Made by a program: the position numbers and the translations under genes. From NCBI GenBank assembly GCA_002011235.1, contig MTMO01000037.1, positions 18,470 through 82,469 on the forward strand: 64,000 bases of DNA, given 5' to 3'. A model generated the notes under the pieces. The model was not told the DNA's origin and did no database searches. It saw only the letters and a program-made list of their open reading frames with translations. Shown one piece after another: positions 7,968-16,398 of the stretch (its first letter is position 1; every line of letters starts with the position of its first letter). This DNA comes from Archaeoglobus sp. JdFR-27 (GTDB lineage: Archaea > Halobacteriota > Archaeoglobi > Archaeoglobales > Archaeoglobaceae).

Positions 7968-8894
7968 ATGTATCATCCTCACTACGTAATCCGCTCGATT
8001 GAACAAAACATAAAAAATACTGGAAACCCGCTTGGCTTATCCAGATCACAGATCAATACATGGTGGGAAGGATGGGAGGGATGGAAGAAAGTGGGCGAGA
8101 AGGATACCATGCTCTTCACGGGTCTGCTATACCAGCTCACACCATACGTAGATAAGCTTGTAGATTATCTTTACAAGTTCGAAAACACGTTTCTGGAAAA
8201 AGTCACGAGGTTTATGCCTAAATCCCCTCTAGGAATACTTCTAAAACCGCAGAAAGAGGCGGAGCATTTCAATGGGATCGTGAGAAAGATAGCAGATTCT
8301 CTCATCAAATCCGGAATCGATTTCTGCTACAAACCCGAACTCGATTTCTATAGTGGGGTTTTACTATATGATATGGGAGATGATGAGGGATTTACCGAAC
8401 ATTCATTGTTTGTAGCCGAAAAACTGAGAGAAAAAGGAATTAAGAAGCTGATTACAATCGATCCACACACGACCTATGTTTTGAGAGAGCTTTATCCCGA
8501 ATATGCGAATGCAGAATTCGAAGTAAAGAATTATCTCGAAATTCTGGATTTCAAGAGCAAGAAGGAAAATGAAAACATAACACTAACACTCCACGACCCC
8601 TGCTACTATGGAAGGTACCTTGAAATATCAGATGAGTCGAGGAGAATTCTGGACTCTCTCGGAATTGAATACAAAGACATAAGAAATTCCGGAAAGCTCA
8701 CCTCATGCTGTGGCGGGCCAATTGAGAGTATCTCACCAAAGCTAACAAAGGAAGTGGCAGAGAACAGATACGACGAGCTCAGCAAAACGGGATGCGAGAT
8801 TGCAACGATGTGCCCGATATGTTTGGTAAACTTGAGAAAGTTCGGTGAGATTAAAGATATCTCCGAGATTATATGGGGGGCCGTAAATGCCTAA
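7968..8894 (+). CDS. Fe-S oxidoreductase with CCG domain (LutA-like lactate oxidation subunit)
   Basis: A 308-residue protein with one complete cysteine-rich CCG domain in its C-terminal half: HDPCYYGRY near residue 205, SCCGGP near 245 and CPIC near 285. The N-terminal half keeps the fold-like TGLLYQL and VLLYDMGDDEGF stretches but has lost the cysteines a two-CCG protein would have there, so it can hold only one such cluster. Related subunits occur in LutA, GlpC and heterodisulfide reductase HdrB/D. It overlaps lutC by 8 bases, and the three genes together resemble LutABC, which oxidises L-lactate to pyruvate. The electron acceptor cannot be read from sequence. Confidence 0.8.
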   Translation: MYHPHYVIRSIEQNIKNTGNPLGLSRSQINTWWEGWEGWKKVGEKDTMLFTGLLYQLTPYVDKLVDYLYKFENTFLEKVTRFMPKSPLGILLKPQKEAEHFNGIVRKIADSLIKSGIDFCYKPELDFYSGVLLYDMGDDEGFTEHSLFVAEKLREKGIKKLITIDPHTTYVLRELYPEYANAEFEVKNYLEILDFKSKKENENITLTLHDPCYYGRYLEISDESRRILDSLGIEYKDIRNSGKLTSCCGGPIESISPKLTKEVAENRYDELSKTGCEIATMCPICLVNLRKFGEIKDISEIIWGAVNA

Positions 8895-9312
8895 CGAGGT
8901 GCTTGAACTGCTTAATCAGCTTATTGAAACGCTTAAAAGAAACTCGGTTGAAGTGTATATATCAAAGGATGCCGAAAGAGATGTTGAGAGGTTAAAAAGC
9001 GAGGATTCCTTCATCTGCAACGCTCTAAGCATCGCTGCTGATACAGGAATTGTTTTCTTCGGCGGGTTTGAGAGCAGAAAAAATTCGGCTCTTGCTGAAC
9101 ATCACATAGCCATAATCAGAAGAGATGCGGTTTGCAAGAACGTGATTGAAGCTTATAACCTTGCAATCTCCAAATCCAACGTTATTTTCGCAACATCTAC
9201 AGCCTCAAAAACAGGAGACATCGAAGGAAAGCTGATATGGGGAATGCATGGTCCAAAGAAGTTTACAGTTGTTCTAGAGATTTCAGAAGAATTGTATGGA
9301 GGAATAGCATGA
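8887..9312 (+). CDS. LUD-domain protein (LutC-like)
   Basis: A 141-residue LUD-domain protein, shorter than bacterial LutC of about 200-240 residues. Recognisable parts are the GIVFFGGFESRKNSALAEHH core and the FATSTASKTGDIEGKLIWGMHGP segment typical of the family C-terminus. It overlaps the genes on both sides (8 bases before, the ATGA overlap after), so the three-gene unit is translated together. It probably acts as a small subunit of a lactate-oxidising complex with its neighbours. Confidence 0.82.
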   Translation: MPNEVLELLNQLIETLKRNSVEVYISKDAERDVERLKSEDSFICNALSIAADTGIVFFGGFESRKNSALAEHHIAIIRRDAVCKNVIEAYNLAISKSNVIFATSTASKTGDIEGKLIWGMHGPKKFTVVLEISEELYGGIA

Positions 9313-10433
9313 GAGAGGAAGACATCTACAAAGCGATAAAAAACAGGTCGATCAGGGCAGGAATCCTCAGAACCTGGGAAAACCTCCATAATGCGGTTGA
9401 ACAGAACATTGAGAGGTACAGATTTCTTAAAGAGTATGCAAAGGATGTAAAGATGGCCAAACTCGAGGTTTTTTCAGACTATGATCGTTGGACTGAGAAA
9501 GCTATGAAGTCGATTGAGAGCAGAAACAAATGCTCAGTTTACTATGCTGAGGATGGAAAAGAGGCGAGAAAAATCGTTGCAGAGATAGTTGGAAGAGATA
9601 AGATAATCGTCAAGGCCAAGTCCATGGTTTCCGAGGAGATTCAGCTGAGAGAGTTCCTCCAGGAGATCGGAAATGAGGTGTGGGAAACCGATCTCGGTGA
9701 GCTGATAGTCCAGCTTGCAAATGAGAAGCCGATGCACGTGCTCGCTCCTGCAATCCACTACTCCGAAAGACAGGCTGCGGAACTCCTCAGGAAGGTAGGT
9801 GTTAAAGGATATACCGCTGCTGAGCTCGCTGAGGGTGTAAGGAAATTTATGAGACAAAAGTTCTTATTAGCAGATGTGGGAATCTCGGGCTGCAATGCAT
9901 TCTCAGCTAAAACTGGAAGGATTTTTCTGGTTGAAAATGAGGGGAACATAAGACTTTCAACAACTCTCCCCAAGGATTACATAGCCATCGTGAGCATAGA
10001 CAAGATACTTCCAAGCGATGAGCTGTGCCTCAAGCTCGTGATCCTTCAGGCTGCTTTTCTTGGAACATTCCCTCCTGCATATATAAACGTCAACGAACCC
10101 GTTGAAGGACAGCGAATGCATGTAATATTCCTGAACAATGGTAGAAAGCAGGCTCCCGAATTCCTTAAAGAGCAGCTGACGTGCATCAAATGTGGAAGAT
10201 GCCAGATAGAATGTCCCATCTTCCAGATAACCGGAAGTCTCTGGGGAAACGTTTACGGGGGGCCTATGGGAATGGGATGGAGTGGTATACTGGGAGAAAT
10301 TGGATATGAATGTTTCCTCTCAAGCCTGTGTGGTAAATGCAAGGAGGTATGCCCGATGGAGATAGACATGCCAAGGATCATCAGAGAACTCAGAAAAATG
10401 ATGGTGAGGGGCAATAACCTAGGAGAGGTCTAA
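9309..10433 (+). CDS. LUD-domain iron-sulfur protein (LutB-like)
   Basis: A protein of about 374 residues with a LUD domain (about residues 60-275, including IIVKAKSMVSEEI and the GISGCNAFSAKTG segment) followed by a C-terminal two-cluster ferredoxin domain with CIKCGRCQIECP near residue 296 and CGKCKEVCPMEIDMPR near 352. This is the LutB layout. I place the start at the ATG at 9309, which overlaps the lutC stop as ATGA and has GGAGGA 8 bases before; the longer frame from 9237 reads back into lutC. With LutA- and LutC-like partners it should oxidise lactate. Confidence 0.87.
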   Translation: MREEDIYKAIKNRSIRAGILRTWENLHNAVEQNIERYRFLKEYAKDVKMAKLEVFSDYDRWTEKAMKSIESRNKCSVYYAEDGKEARKIVAEIVGRDKIIVKAKSMVSEEIQLREFLQEIGNEVWETDLGELIVQLANEKPMHVLAPAIHYSERQAAELLRKVGVKGYTAAELAEGVRKFMRQKFLLADVGISGCNAFSAKTGRIFLVENEGNIRLSTTLPKDYIAIVSIDKILPSDELCLKLVILQAAFLGTFPPAYINVNEPVEGQRMHVIFLNNGRKQAPEFLKEQLTCIKCGRCQIECPIFQITGSLWGNVYGGPMGMGWSGILGEIGYECFLSSLCGKCKEVCPMEIDMPRIIRELRKMMVRGNNLGEV

Positions 10434-10453
10434 AGATGTAGATAAATCTAAAT

Positions 10454-10474
10454 GGCCATAGGAGAGATATGGCC
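10454..10474. terminator. Hairpin just after the lut operon
   Basis: GGCCATA and TATGGCC form a perfect 7-bp stem with a 7-base loop, 20 bases after the lutB stop. No clear T-run follows, so transcription termination is only a suggestion; it may also act as an RNA 3'-end stabiliser. Confidence 0.4.
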
Positions 10475-10618
10475 GTTACCAGTTTATCGCTTTAATCGAG
10501 TGCTAACAATTCCTGCACACTCCAAAGGAGATCGAAAAAGGAAGTTTGTTCAAAATTAAATTGTATGTTGGTATGTAAAAATTAAGTAAGGTATAAAGCA
10601 TTTAGCCAGTTATTTAGC

Positions 10619-11770
10619 CTAGCCCTCTTTTGTCCCTTCCTGCTCTTTTGGTTTTTCTGTCTTTTCCTTTTCTGACTCTTTCTCTCTCGACTCTTTTGAT
10701 TCTTTTGATTCTTCAGGCTTCACTTCTTCCTGAATCCTGCTTCTGAACTCTTCAGGGATGTTCTTTTTCCTCTTCTTTTTCAGATTGCTCAACTTTTCAA
10801 TGACTTCAGGTATGACTTTTCCGAAGTCCGCATAGTTGTTTTCCCTTATGAAATCTAATACGTCCTTCGCCACCTCTCCTCTCACCACGACTGTTGAGTA
10901 GCCTACGTTGCTTCCAACGCTCCCAACACTGAAATCACTTTCAACGGCTGTAAAATCGATACAAACCTCGCAACCGTGCGGTATTATATCATTGAGCTCC
11001 TTAACAGGGAAACTAACAACCGAGTCGGTCATGGTGGCTATAAACTTACCCTTGGTTATGTCTGTTTTGATCAACTTGCTGAAATCCACTCCCTTCTCCT
11101 TTAAAAACTCATAAAGCTGATGATGGTAAAAGTTCTCCGTGCAGAAAAGTCCACAAACAAGTTTGATCTTTTCTCTAAAAAGGCTGAACTCAGACTGGAG
11201 TTTCCTTATCCCGCTCACCATGCATGGTGTTCCAACAACACCTATCCCCAGCTTGGACGTTTTCATGGCTTTCTTGATTTCCGGTAAAACACTGGCGAAG
11301 GAGTACTTCGTTCCAGTTAATCTTGTGTCCTTTAGCTGATCTACGCTCCTGATGTGGTAAATATTCGTTCTCCACTCTTCATCCCTTCCCACAAAAAGGG
11401 CCCTGTCTATCAAACCCATCTCTAATGCAGATGCCATAAACTCAGTTGCCATCGCTCCGTCCTGTCCCTTAAAGCGTTTTGATCTTGCAGCGGTAAGCTC
11501 GATGTATTCTCCAATATCACACAGAGGGGTGTAATCATACCTCGGACAAACCCTAACACATGCCGAGCAGTCCACACACTTCTCTTCCCAATCTGGAAAA
11601 TCGATCTCCCGATCGGCTGAGATTATTCCATCGACTGGACAAATCAAAGCACAGGTTGAGCAATGACTGCACAATCCAGCATCGATTACCTTCTTCTTCA
11701 AATTCAGCCAGTATTTTTCTTCTATTGCCCTATCAGGTATCTTAACACTCCATTCAAGGGTTATAGCCAT
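10619..11770 (-). CDS. fqoF: F420H2:quinone oxidoreductase, F420H2-oxidising subunit FqoF
   Basis: This 383-residue subunit takes electrons from coenzyme F420H2 and passes them into the Fqo complex. Two 4Fe-4S motifs lie at the N-terminus (CSHCSTCALICP near residue 34 and CVDCSACVRVCP near 65), followed by the FrhB/FpoF-type flavin and F420 domain (GTPCMVSGIRKLQ near residue 203). The last 45 or so residues are a low-complexity charged tail made of K, E and S (KESKESREKESEKEKTEKP), which I do not expect in the family core. It is the last gene of the fqo operon, as in A. fulgidus. Confidence 0.95.
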   Translation of the reverse strand: MAITLEWSVKIPDRAIEEKYWLNLKKKVIDAGLCSHCSTCALICPVDGIISADREIDFPDWEEKCVDCSACVRVCPRYDYTPLCDIGEYIELTAARSKRFKGQDGAMATEFMASALEMGLIDRALFVGRDEEWRTNIYHIRSVDQLKDTRLTGTKYSFASVLPEIKKAMKTSKLGIGVVGTPCMVSGIRKLQSEFSLFREKIKLVCGLFCTENFYHHQLYEFLKEKGVDFSKLIKTDITKGKFIATMTDSVVSFPVKELNDIIPHGCEVCIDFTAVESDFSVGSVGSNVGYSTVVVRGEVAKDVLDFIRENNYADFGKVIPEVIEKLSNLKKKRKKNIPEEFRSRIQEEVKPEESKESKESREKESEKEKTEKPKEQEGTKEG

Positions 11771-11780
11771 AGTACCACCA

Positions 11781-12518
11781 TCACTCTCTAACCAAGCTTA
11801 AAATCTGAACGGGGCACTCCTTCACACAAATTCCACATCCCGTACATCTCTCCTTGTCGATCTTTAACTCCTTTTCTTTTTCTTTTACAGATAAGTTTAT
11901 TGCTTCACTTGGGCATGAACTCACACATATACCGCAAGCAAGACAGCTTTCTGGCATCACACATGCGCTGTATTCTTTTACTTTCTCATGTGGCTTAAAC
12001 TCCGGAATTAGATTATCTTTCTCCTTTATCCTTCTCAGAATCAGCTTAACACCATCTATAACGTACTCAACTGTATACCCATCCTCTCTCACGATCTTAG
12101 GGGGCTTTACCATTTCTTCCGTGGATGTTATCATCTCATTCATATTCTTATAAACAACATCATGGACTTTTGTCGGCCTTAAAGCAGCCCCTGGACATGA
12201 ATCTACGCAGAAGTGACAGAAAATGCACTTGGTATAATCTATGGTTGGATAGTATCGATTGTTGGCTGCAAGCTTCATGCCTATAGCGTTAGCAGGACAT
12301 ACAAACGAGCATTGGAAACAGCTTATACAGTTTTCAGGCGAAAAGAGAACGTATCCTCTGAAAGAATCAGGTAAGAGTCTTCTTTCCCTTGGATACTCAA
12401 TCGTGATCGTTCCGGGCTTTATCGCCTCTTTCGCTCCTACAACAAGGGCATCGAGATGTAACTTCACGTTGTCAAGAGTTTTAAGCTTTGGAAACTTGAT
12501 TTTGATCATTTTTACCAC
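11781..12518 (-). CDS. fqoI: F420H2:quinone oxidoreductase subunit FqoI with four Fe-S motifs
   Basis: A NuoI/FpoI-like electron-transfer subunit of 245 residues. It has the usual two cluster motifs, CISCFQCSFVCP and CIFCHFCVDSCP (about residues 63-105), and then, after a linker, a second ferredoxin-like pair, CLACGICVSSCP and CTGCGICVKECP (about residues 192-235). Bacterial NuoI has two motifs, so the C-terminal half looks like an added 2[4Fe-4S] ferredoxin. The start may be the GTG at 12518 or the ATG at 12509; a GGTGGGG ribosome site precedes both. It sits between fqoH and fqoF. Confidence 0.93.
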   Translation of the reverse strand: MVKMIKIKFPKLKTLDNVKLHLDALVVGAKEAIKPGTITIEYPRERRLLPDSFRGYVLFSPENCISCFQCSFVCPANAIGMKLAANNRYYPTIDYTKCIFCHFCVDSCPGAALRPTKVHDVVYKNMNEMITSTEEMVKPPKIVREDGYTVEYVIDGVKLILRRIKEKDNLIPEFKPHEKVKEYSACVMPESCLACGICVSSCPSEAINLSVKEKEKELKIDKERCTGCGICVKECPVQILSLVRE

Positions 12519-12536
12519 CCCACCTAACTACCTACC

Positions 12537-13640
12537 TCACACGACGTTTGCAAGATTTAGCACAACGCCAATTGCAACAGCCAAAAGCGAGATCTGGAGC
12601 ATGGCCGTCCAGCTGATCCTCAACGCCTGATCGAGCCTGATTCTTGCATAAATCGATCTCAAGAATGATAACGCCACCATTACAACCATCGTTTTTATGA
12701 ACATCCAGATCACAGCACTCAGATCTCCTAACAAAGGTATTGTTGGCCCATTTCCCCCTCCAAGGAAGAGAACCGACATCAAGAGCGAAAGGATGTACAT
12801 CTTCTCATACGCTATCGTCATCACGAGTCCGAACATGATGCCGCTGTACTCAACAAATGGCCCAAATGCGATCTCCTGGTCTGCTTCCGGAATTTCAAAT
12901 GGTAGCCTTGAAGTTGCCATCACCGTACTTATGAAGAAAACGAGGGCCGCTATTGGATTCAGAATTATTCCTGGTATGCTCTGCTTTTCCACAATCGTCA
13001 CCATGTCAGCCGTGCCATATACAAGAATCATAGAAACCACTGCAAGTATGAAAGGGATTTCGTAGGCGAAGTACATGAAAGCCTCCCTAACGGTTCCAAT
13101 GTAGGCGAATCTGCTGTTCGAAGCCCATCCTATCGCTACGATGAATACCGGAATGAGCGAGACGATCGCAACGGTTATCGGGAGGGCATAAGGCGTTCTT
13201 ATCCCAACGATGTTGCCTACAGGTATGAAGAGGAGTGGCAAGAGAACAGGGATGAATATTAGAATTGGAAACTGGAGAAAATACGGGCGATGAGCGTCTC
13301 TGTGAACGATAACCTCCTGGAAGAAGTATCTCAGGCCATCGGCGAGAGCCTGGATTATTCCTTCCGCCCACCTGAGGACTTCAAGTGGTCCTCTTCTCCA
13401 TTGAATTCTTGCGGTAAGCTTTCTTTCAAACCATATTATGAAGAGCAGGACTGTCATCAGAGTTGCGAGGCCTGGGAAGATGAGCAGTGCGAACATCGGT
13501 CTCCACAAAATTATGGCAACTACAAATCCTATAACCGGGATTCCAAGCAGGTAGTCTATCAGAGGTTGAATCAACGGGATACTAACCATGTTATCGATAA
13601 AATGCTGCATCGTTAAACCTAAAAGCCCAAGATCTACCAT
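12537..13640 (-). CDS. fqoH: F420H2:quinone oxidoreductase membrane subunit FqoH
   Basis: A 367-residue NuoH/FpoH homologue with about eight to nine membrane spans. It carries the family's loop features WFERKLTARIQWRRGP near residue 72, the RYFFQEV segment, and FDIPEA-like PFEIPEADQEIAFGPFVEYSG near residues 248-268. NuoH forms the quinone-proximal junction between the hydrophilic arm and the membrane arm. GGTGAT lies before the ATG at 13640. It follows fqoD after a gap of 9 bases. Confidence 0.95.
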   Translation of the reverse strand: MVDLGLLGLTMQHFIDNMVSIPLIQPLIDYLLGIPVIGFVVAIILWRPMFALLIFPGLATLMTVLLFIIWFERKLTARIQWRRGPLEVLRWAEGIIQALADGLRYFFQEVIVHRDAHRPYFLQFPILIFIPVLLPLLFIPVGNIVGIRTPYALPITVAIVSLIPVFIVAIGWASNSRFAYIGTVREAFMYFAYEIPFILAVVSMILVYGTADMVTIVEKQSIPGIILNPIAALVFFISTVMATSRLPFEIPEADQEIAFGPFVEYSGIMFGLVMTIAYEKMYILSLLMSVLFLGGGNGPTIPLLGDLSAVIWMFIKTMVVMVALSFLRSIYARIRLDQALRISWTAMLQISLLAVAIGVVLNLANVV

Positions 13641-13649
13641 CTTATCACC

Positions 13650-14900
13650 TCACCTGTCCGCCTCCGGAGGGAAGTAACCGAAGCTGCCGTAAATTGCCTG
13701 TAGATCTGCAACTCTCTCACCTCTCAAAGCCTCCATGAACCCTTTAAGGTAGTACCATCCTGGAGTTACAGCCCTGACTCGGTAAGGCACGTTCGACTCC
13801 CCATCGCTGATTATCGAGTAGAGAAGCGTCCCCCTCGATGCTTCGGTTAAAGCCGTGTACTCACCCTGTGGAAGAATTAGATTTCCAAAAACCTTGAAGA
13901 AGTAACCTCTGATGTCGGAAGATGCATTGCTGTAGTCAGCAAGAATGTCTTCGCTTATGACGTTGCCTTCGGGCATCGCTCTGAGTTCGTTGACCGCCTG
14001 TCTTATGATCGAAATGCTTTGGGCAATCTCCTCAACTCTAACGAGGAATCTCGAGTAGGAATCACCATCATCGGAAACTGGAATATCCCAGTTAAGCATT
14101 TCATAAGCTTCGTAGGGTTCAACTTTCCTGACATCGTACTCCACTCCGCTAGCCCTAAGGAACGGTCCGACAACACCAAATTTTATTGCATCCTCCTTCG
14201 AAAGAACACCAACCCCCTTAAGCCTTGCTATTACAGTTGGATTCCTTATGAATATCTTTTCAAAACTTTTAAGCCTCCTTTCAATAACGAAGGTGGTTTT
14301 TCTTATAAATTCAAGAACATTCCATGGAACGTCTCTCCTTATACCCCCCGGAATCACGAAAGATGCTGTAATCCTAGCCCCACTCATTCGGGTTATAGCT
14401 TCAACGATTGGTTCTCTCAAGGCGAAGGGCCACATGAAACCGGTTGTATGGCCCATGAAAACTGCTAAAATACCCGCATCGTAGAGATGGGTTCCTATTC
14501 TGCTCAGCTCTGCAAGAACAGTTCTGATGTACTTCGCCCTCTCAGGAATCTCTATGTCTAAAGCCGATTCTATTGCCCTGACATACCCCAGCGTTAAATT
14601 CCCTGTGTCCATTATCGCAGGTCTTTCCAGAAGAGGGATGTTCTGGATGTAAAGTCTATTTTCAGCGAGCTTCTCTATCGATCTATGAACATATCCAGGA
14701 TCGGGAATCGCTTCGACGATGATGTCTCCTTTTATTCTTACGATGATCCTCATATGCCCGCTACCAGGATGCTGAGGGCCAACAAGCACGAGATAATCGT
14801 CACCCTGGTAAGCTTCCTCTAGAAACTTCTTTGGAATTGGAAGGAACAACTCAGTAGGAGGTTGAACTGGAACATCCAAGAGAAGTTCTTTCTCAGTCAT
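13650..14900 (-). CDS. fqoD: F420H2:quinone oxidoreductase subunit FqoD (NuoD-like)
   Basis: A 416-residue homologue of the 49-kDa subunit of complex I and the large subunit of NiFe hydrogenases, without NiFe-binding cysteines. The N-terminal GPQHPGSGHMRIIVRI loop near residue 41 lines the quinone site, and the GYVHRSIEKLAENR helix and SRIGTHLYDAG segment are characteristic. It overlaps fqoBC by 4 bases. Normal length; part of the membrane-attached hydrophilic arm. Confidence 0.95.
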   Translation of the reverse strand: MTEKELLLDVPVQPPTELFLPIPKKFLEEAYQGDDYLVLVGPQHPGSGHMRIIVRIKGDIIVEAIPDPGYVHRSIEKLAENRLYIQNIPLLERPAIMDTGNLTLGYVRAIESALDIEIPERAKYIRTVLAELSRIGTHLYDAGILAVFMGHTTGFMWPFALREPIVEAITRMSGARITASFVIPGGIRRDVPWNVLEFIRKTTFVIERRLKSFEKIFIRNPTVIARLKGVGVLSKEDAIKFGVVGPFLRASGVEYDVRKVEPYEAYEMLNWDIPVSDDGDSYSRFLVRVEEIAQSISIIRQAVNELRAMPEGNVISEDILADYSNASSDIRGYFFKVFGNLILPQGEYTALTEASRGTLLYSIISDGESNVPYRVRAVTPGWYYLKGFMEALRGERVADLQAIYGSFGYFPPEADR

Positions 14901-15976
14901 TCTCTCACCTCACAAAAGCAGTATTCTTCTTCCTTCAGCTTTCTATCCTTTCTTAGTGGGAAATCTGGTGTGTCAGGTGCTAAAAGGAATCTTTCGCCCA
15001 TCGCCGGATTTCCTTCAAACCATACTCCAAACAGATCGTACATCTCCCTTTCAAGGTAATCGGCACTTGGCCAGAATGTCACGAGACTAGGAAATCTCGG
15101 GTTGTCTCTTGGAATTCTGGCATAGATGTTGACGACTACCGGCATGAGTTTTTTATCAGAATAGCTTGAAACCTGATACTCCACGATGAAGCTGTTTTCG
15201 TGGGGGAGGTCTATTACGTTCACGTTTTTAACATGATCGAATCTTTTGCTGAGAATGTTTGCGATTGCCATTATATTCTTCTTCTCAGCTGAAATTGCAA
15301 TTCTGTTCTTTGCCGTTATGGTTATTGAGTTGTAAAGTCCATTTAAATCCTTTTCAAACTCTTTAACGAGCTTTTTACCGAATTCCCAGTCTACATCCTT
15401 TGGAACATCCACTTTAATGGATGGAGTTGGAGCGATGAACTTTGGGGTGGTAGGAGGTCTTGCTGCGGAACTCCTTCCCTCAATCTCTGAAAGGTCAACC
15501 TTATCAAAACTTATCGTAGTTTCAGCCTTTCCACTCATTATCTTCTCCTGCAATGCCCTAATCGATCTGAGAAGGGATTCAGGAGTTGGAGGACATCCAG
15601 GAATGAAGAAATCAACCGGCACAACGTCAGATGGCCTAACCATATGGTAGCCATTCCAGAAAAGACCTCCTTTAAGCCCACAGGCTCCCATTACAACCAC
15701 AAACTTAGGATCCGGCATTTGCTCATATGTTATTTTCAAAACTCTTGCCATCTTCCTTGAGATTGCTCCTTCAACAATTATCAGATTCGTCTGTCTTGCT
15801 ATACCGTAGTTGAGGGACCCAAGCCTCTCGCCATCATAGCCGCTCGCATAAGCATGGGCGAGCTCAACACCACAGCACGCTGTAACAAGGTGGACCGGCC
15901 AGAGACTCCATTTGGTTCCCCACTTCTTGAAGGGGGCAAAGATACCTGAACCAAGGAACTCAACGTTCTCACTCAT
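14897..15976 (-). CDS. fqoBC: F420H2:quinone oxidoreductase fused subunit FqoBC
   Basis: A fusion of NuoB-like (about residues 1-165) and NuoC-like (about 190-359) subunits. The NuoB part has the cluster N2 ligands in TACCGVELAHAYASGYD, MGACGLKGG and IPGCPPTPESLL. The NuoC part ends with the FPSLVTFWPSADYLEREMYDLFG and NPAMGERFLLAPD region. This fusion is known from A. fulgidus and helps place the organism. The ATG at 15976 with GGGAGGGAGG in front is preferred to the one at 15991; it overlaps the fqoA end by 8 bases. Confidence 0.94.
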   Translation of the reverse strand: MSENVEFLGSGIFAPFKKWGTKWSLWPVHLVTACCGVELAHAYASGYDGERLGSLNYGIARQTNLIIVEGAISRKMARVLKITYEQMPDPKFVVVMGACGLKGGLFWNGYHMVRPSDVVPVDFFIPGCPPTPESLLRSIRALQEKIMSGKAETTISFDKVDLSEIEGRSSAARPPTTPKFIAPTPSIKVDVPKDVDWEFGKKLVKEFEKDLNGLYNSITITAKNRIAISAEKKNIMAIANILSKRFDHVKNVNVIDLPHENSFIVEYQVSSYSDKKLMPVVVNIYARIPRDNPRFPSLVTFWPSADYLEREMYDLFGVWFEGNPAMGERFLLAPDTPDFPLRKDRKLKEEEYCFCEVRE

Positions 15977-16337
15977 AAGCCTCCCTCCCATACGCCATTG
16001 AAAGCGTTAGCTTATATCCAAAGAACACAGCAGGAATGAACAGAATTGCTGAAATTCCCAACAGCATGTAGAAATCCAGGGATGGATATGCCGCAAACAA
16101 CAGTAAAAGCACAAGCACGGGCTCGATGGCCATAAACATGTACATATATCCGAAATATTGCATTGGAATCCTATGTTTAGGGTTCCTGATTGGAAGATTC
16201 CCAGCCTCAAATCTCGACTCTTTTATCTCCGTTATATTGTATTTAGGTAGAATCTTGGTAAGGATAAGTATCGCTCCGTCCATAACCAAACTTATCACGA
16301 TTACCGCACCGATTACAATTATGTTGTCTATGATCAT
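15969..16337 (-). CDS. fqoA: F420H2:quinone oxidoreductase membrane subunit FqoA
   Basis: A 122-residue NuoA/FpoA-like subunit with three membrane spans at about residues 5-28, 65-85 and 90-112. The loop between spans 1 and 2 has the family-type pattern ESRFEAGNLP (compare the YECG loop of NuoA), although a cysteine is not present. Its position between fqoN and fqoBC matches the A. fulgidus order. Confidence 0.92.
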   Translation of the reverse strand: MIIDNIIVIGAVIVISLVMDGAILILTKILPKYNITEIKESRFEAGNLPIRNPKHRIPMQYFGYMYMFMAIEPVLVLLLLFAAYPSLDFYMLLGISAILFIPAVFFGYKLTLSMAYGREAYE

Positions 16338-16360
16338 CTTCCTACCCCCTTTCTATTAAG

Positions 16361-16380
16361 TTTAATCCAGTTTAATCCAG
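16361..16380. repeat. 10-bp perfect tandem duplication upstream of fqoA
   Basis: TTTAATCCAG occurs twice head to tail in the 61-base spacer between fqoN and fqoA, the largest gap inside the fqo operon. Confidence 0.85.
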
Positions 16381-16398
16381 TACTTAAATCTTTAAACC

